From contig CAMBSX010000004.1 of assembly GCA_945870655.1 (NCBI GenBank), forward strand, positions 1 to 42,871: 42,871 bases of DNA. The letters run 5' to 3'. This DNA is from Chthoniobacter flavus. Its GTDB lineage: Bacteria; Verrucomicrobiota; Verrucomicrobiia; Chthoniobacterales; JACTMZ01. Shown one piece after another: positions 39,692-42,871 of this stretch; the stretch's first letter is position 1, and each line of letters opens with the position of its first letter. A model generated the notes under the pieces. The model saw only the letters and a program-made list of their open reading frames with translations, ran no database searches and was not told where the DNA came from. Made by a program: the position numbers and the translations under genes.

Positions 39692-41573
39692 GATGACCAC
39701 CTGCATGAATTCCGCTTCCCGCCTGCTTGCCGCCGCGGCCCTGTTCTTGCTCGTCGCCGGAACCGTGCGCTCTCAGGTTACGACTAGCCTGAGCTCCCAG
39801 ACCGGCCAAGTCGGTGTCCCGCTCCAGCTGCAATACCAATTCATCAACGTCGGCAAACCCGCGGACATGCCGCGCTCGATCATGGTCGATGGCCTGGACA
39901 TTCGCCTCACCGGCACCTCGCGCCGGGTGGAAATGGTCAACCTGCAGAGCACCTCGATATTTATCTACGCCTACACCATCATGCCAAACCGTCCGGGCAA
40001 TTTCACCATTCCGGGTTTTGCCGTGCAAGTCGACGGACGCCAAGTCCGCACCCAAGCGGCGAGCCTGCGTGTGGCCGGTCCGGACGGGGGCATGCCCCCG
40101 CCGCCGGGCCCCGGCGTGCAGCGCCCGATGCCGCAGCAGACACTTCCGTTGTCACGTCCGCCGTCCGGGCAGTCCTCCGCCCGCACCCCGCCGCGCACCG
40201 GCAACGGCGAACCCGCGCCTTATTACGGGGAGATCGTCATGGGCGAGAAAAAGACCGCTTATGTCGGTGAAGTGGTGCCCGTCGAGTTGCGCTTTTATTT
40301 TCGCGCCGACTGCCAGTTCGACAACTTACAGCGTCCGACCTTCGGGGGCGACGGGTTCACCGCCGCGCCGTTGAGTGAGCCCGAGCAGACGGAGCAATAC
40401 ATCGACGACGTCCGCTACAATATCGTTACCTTCCGCAGTGCGATCACCCCGGCGAAGAGCGGTCCGCTCGAGATCCCGCCTGCCCGGATGGAGGGACGCA
40501 TGGTTGCGCCCGGCGGTCCGGCCGGCCTTGATCCGTTCTTTGACCAATTTTTCCAGAATTTCCCCATGCCTGGGATTGGACGCGCGGAGAATATCCAGGC
40601 GACTACCAGCGAACGCCAACTTGACGTTCAGCCGCTGCCCAAAGAAGACCGGCCGGATAATTTCTCCGGTGCCGTCGGCCAGTTCACCATGGAAGCCTCT
40701 GCTGATCCGACGCAGGCTGGCGCGGGCGAACCGGTCACGCTCGCCCTCACGATCGAGGGCCGGGGCAACTTCGACGCGATGGGACCGCCGACCCTGATCG
40801 GTGCCGAAGGCTGGCGCTCTTATGCCCCGAAGGAATCTTTCGACGGCAATGACGCCATCGGTTTCGGGGGTACCAAAACATTCGAGGTGAGCATGGTCGC
40901 GCGGGAAGACCGGTCCGCCACGCCCGGTGCGGAGTTTTCTTATTTTGACCCCCTCAAGAAGAAATATGTCACCCTCAAGACCGAGCCGGTCGCGGTCACC
41001 GCGGCGGGCTCCGCTTCCGCGGCCGCAAGCACGGCAGCGGCCGGAGTGGAACGAGAAGATGCAGCGTCGCCCGCCGTGGCCCCGAATGATATCGCCGCAC
41101 CAGCTGCGGCCCTTTCCTCGGGTGGTCCGGACTTCCGTCCGTGGATCACTTCTGATTGGTTCCACCTGCTCAACTTTGCCGTCCTCGCCGCGGTCATCAT
41201 TTCCATCCCTTACCTCCTCTGGATGCGCCGGCGGGCGAAAAAGGATGCGCGGACCGTCGAGCTCGAGTTCTCGTTGCGAGCGGCCCAAGCCGCTTGGCAG
41301 AAAGCCACCGATCCGCGGGAGTTTTATGCCGCCGCCGGGCAATTCATGGTCGCGCGGCTGGCCTTGTGGGACGACACACCCGCGACTTTGGTCGACCCGG
41401 CCGAGGCCCTGAGGCGGCGGATTGCCGATCCCGCCGAGCGGCGCGAACTGCAATCCGTGTTGGCCAAACGCGACGAACTCCATTACGGACGGGCCAGCGG
41501 AGGTGCGCTCGACCCCGAAGAGCGGCGCCGTGTCACCGACCTGCTGGAAAAATTTGCCAAAAATCATGGTTAG
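39672..41573 (+). CDS. BatD family protein
   Basis: Signal peptide then QVTTSLSSQTGQVGVPLQLQYQFINVGKPADMPRS...YGEIVMGEKKTAYVGEVVPVELRFYF...GPLEIPPARMEGRM...; C-terminal TM WFHLLNFAVLAAVIISIPYLLWMRRRAKK. Start within the first codons is uncertain. Confidence 0.9.
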   Translation: MSQETGKMTTCMNSASRLLAAAALFLLVAGTVRSQVTTSLSSQTGQVGVPLQLQYQFINVGKPADMPRSIMVDGLDIRLTGTSRRVEMVNLQSTSIFIYAYTIMPNRPGNFTIPGFAVQVDGRQVRTQAASLRVAGPDGGMPPPPGPGVQRPMPQQTLPLSRPPSGQSSARTPPRTGNGEPAPYYGEIVMGEKKTAYVGEVVPVELRFYFRADCQFDNLQRPTFGGDGFTAAPLSEPEQTEQYIDDVRYNIVTFRSAITPAKSGPLEIPPARMEGRMVAPGGPAGLDPFFDQFFQNFPMPGIGRAENIQATTSERQLDVQPLPKEDRPDNFSGAVGQFTMEASADPTQAGAGEPVTLALTIEGRGNFDAMGPPTLIGAEGWRSYAPKESFDGNDAIGFGGTKTFEVSMVAREDRSATPGAEFSYFDPLKKKYVTLKTEPVAVTAAGSASAAASTAAAGVEREDAASPAVAPNDIAAPAAALSSGGPDFRPWITSDWFHLLNFAVLAAVIISIPYLLWMRRRAKKDARTVELEFSLRAAQAAWQKATDPREFYAAAGQFMVARLALWDDTPATLVDPAEALRRRIADPAERRELQSVLAKRDELHYGRASGGALDPEERRRVTDLLEKFAKNHG

Positions 41574-42327
41574 AAAACTTCTCCTTCCCCTCCTGCTCGC
41601 TGCCGCTACGGCCTCGGCCCAACCGGCTGATGAAAACTCGCTCTTCGAGCAGGGTAACCGGGCCTATGCCGAAGGCGACTATGCTGCGGCGCGCGAAGCT
41701 TATGAGCAGCTGGTCAAATCGGGTTCGCGCAATCCCGCGGTGTTCCTCAATCTCGGCCATGCCGATTACCGTCTGGGCCGCGAAGTGCCCGCCGCGATCA
41801 ACTACCGCCGGGCCCTCGCGCTCGATCCGGCCAACACCGCGGCCCGCAGCAGTCTCGAGCACGTGCTCGGCGAGCTCGGCGTGCCTGCACCCGGACTCGG
41901 GGCGGCGGAAATTGTCGGGCAATACATCCGCTTCGATCTGCTTGCCTTGATCGGCAGTCTGCTTTTTTGGGCCGGAACCATAGCCTTTGTCTTCGCCATC
42001 TTCTCCGTGGTGCGACGTCCGGGTTTGATCGCCGCCGGTGTGCTTGCCGCGGTGGTCGGGGCCACCTTGGTCGCGCTGTCCTGGGCCGGCGACTCGCGCA
42101 TCGCCTTGTCCAAGACGTCGATCATCGTGGGCGACGCAACCGATGCCCGCAGCACGCCGGCCGACAACGGACAAAAATTGGCCGACCTGCCGGTCGGCAC
42201 GCCGGTGCGGGTCATTGCCGCACGCGACGATTGGTCGCTCGTCCGCCTGCCGGTCGGCGTCGATGGCTGGGTGCGCAGCAGCGCGCTCGAACCGGTGTTC
42301 CCCGGAGCCGTGCCCGTTATTCCGTGA
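41566..42327 (+). CDS. TPR + SH3-like domain protein (BatE-like)
   Basis: MVRKLLLPLLLAAATASAQ signal; NRAYAEGDYAAAREAYEQLVKSGSRNPAVFLNLGHADYRLGREVPAAINYRRALALDPANTAARSSLEHV; C-terminal LADLPVGTPVRVIAARDDWSLVRLPVGVDGWVRSSALEPV. 8-nt overlap with batD. Confidence 0.9.
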   Translation: MVRKLLLPLLLAAATASAQPADENSLFEQGNRAYAEGDYAAAREAYEQLVKSGSRNPAVFLNLGHADYRLGREVPAAINYRRALALDPANTAARSSLEHVLGELGVPAPGLGAAEIVGQYIRFDLLALIGSLLFWAGTIAFVFAIFSVVRRPGLIAAGVLAAVVGATLVALSWAGDSRIALSKTSIIVGDATDARSTPADNGQKLADLPVGTPVRVIAARDDWSLVRLPVGVDGWVRSSALEPVFPGAVPVIP

Positions 42328-42871
42328 TCCGGCCCCTCATCTTGGCGCTCTTGGTCCTCTCCGTGGGGGAAGCCCGGGCCGACTGGCGGACCGAGGCCGC
42401 CGCGCTCCAGCCCGGACCTTACCCGCCCCCGCCAGATAATCTCCGGGCGCGCTACGTTTTCGGGTGGGGCGGATTCGAGGCGGCGGCCGCCGACGTGCGG
42501 CTCGAACGCGGGACCGGACGGACTTGGAATGCCACGGTGCGCGGCGGCACAACCGGTGTGGTGCGCAAGTTGTGGAAGCTCGACGCGGACTATGATGCGG
42601 AAGTTTCCGAGGACGGCTGGCGGTCCATCCAGTTCACCCTGATCGAAAAATACAAACGTTACCGCGTGACCGAGACGACCGAGTTCCGGCCGGGCGGCGT
42701 GCGCTCGCGCCGGGTCAATTCGAAAGATGAAGGCTCGGACCCGAAGTGGCTCAACTTTTATGTCGGCGGTCTGCGCGACATGGCCGGTGCTTTGCTCCTG
42801 GCCCGCAGTCAGCCCCTCGTCACCGGCGACACGCTCAAGCTCGCCGTCTTTCCCGGGGAGTGGATGTATCT
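42324..42871 (+). CDS. DUF3108-like exported protein, truncated at right window edge
   Basis: Not in the ORF track. GTG start overlapping the previous stop (GTGA): MIRPLILALLVLSVGEARADWRTEAAALQPGPYPPPPDNLRARYVFGWGGFEAAAADVRLERGTGRTWNATVRGGTTGVVRKLWKLDADYDAEV...LNFYVGGLRDMAGALLLARSQPLVTGDTLKLAVFPGEWMYL, open to the end. Confidence 0.75.
   Translation, partial: MIRPLILALLVLSVGEARADWRTEAAALQPGPYPPPPDNLRARYVFGWGGFEAAAADVRLERGTGRTWNATVRGGTTGVVRKLWKLDADYDAEVSEDGWRSIQFTLIEKYKRYRVTETTEFRPGGVRSRRVNSKDEGSDPKWLNFYVGGLRDMAGALLLARSQPLVTGDTLKLAVFPGEWMY

Overview
This 42.9 kb GC-rich window is chromosomal and tightly packed with genes. It shows no CRISPR array, rRNA, tRNA, transposase or phage genes that I could recognise. 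The gene content (zinc-ribbon/bactofilin pair, PEP-CTERM protein, heptose/KDO LPS genes, Bat/MoxR operon) suggests a Gram-negative of the PVC group, probably Verrucomicrobiota; this is inference only. Order along the window: partial zinc-ribbon protein and bactofilin (-); class I flavin disulfide oxidoreductase and an STT3/AglB-like membrane protein (-); LamG PEP-CTERM protein; gyrB-recA; sucCD; rplM-rpsI-hypothetical (-); a CP-ATP-grasp/alpha-E fusion with two transglutaminases, a CBM9-like protein and a DUF4410-like lipoprotein; nucleotidyltransferase; phoH and two secreted unknowns; an overlapping hldA-gmhB-kdsB-pyrG run; transaldolase; exported msrA/msrB; ppk1; htrA; an LpxL-type acyltransferase fused to a GT9 heptosyltransferase; and a MoxR-DUF58-Bat operon running off the right edge. 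The most interesting items are the STT3-like protein with a degenerate WWD motif, the LpxL-GT9 fusion, the ATP-grasp/alpha-E/transglutaminase cluster, an AT-rich inverted repeat inside the Bat operon, and a recurring gene-start/gene-end architecture (apparently short-leader or leaderless promoters, few Shine-Dalgarno motifs, GC-rich hairpins next to stop codons). I found no confidently novel system. All family calls come from motif reading, with no database search.
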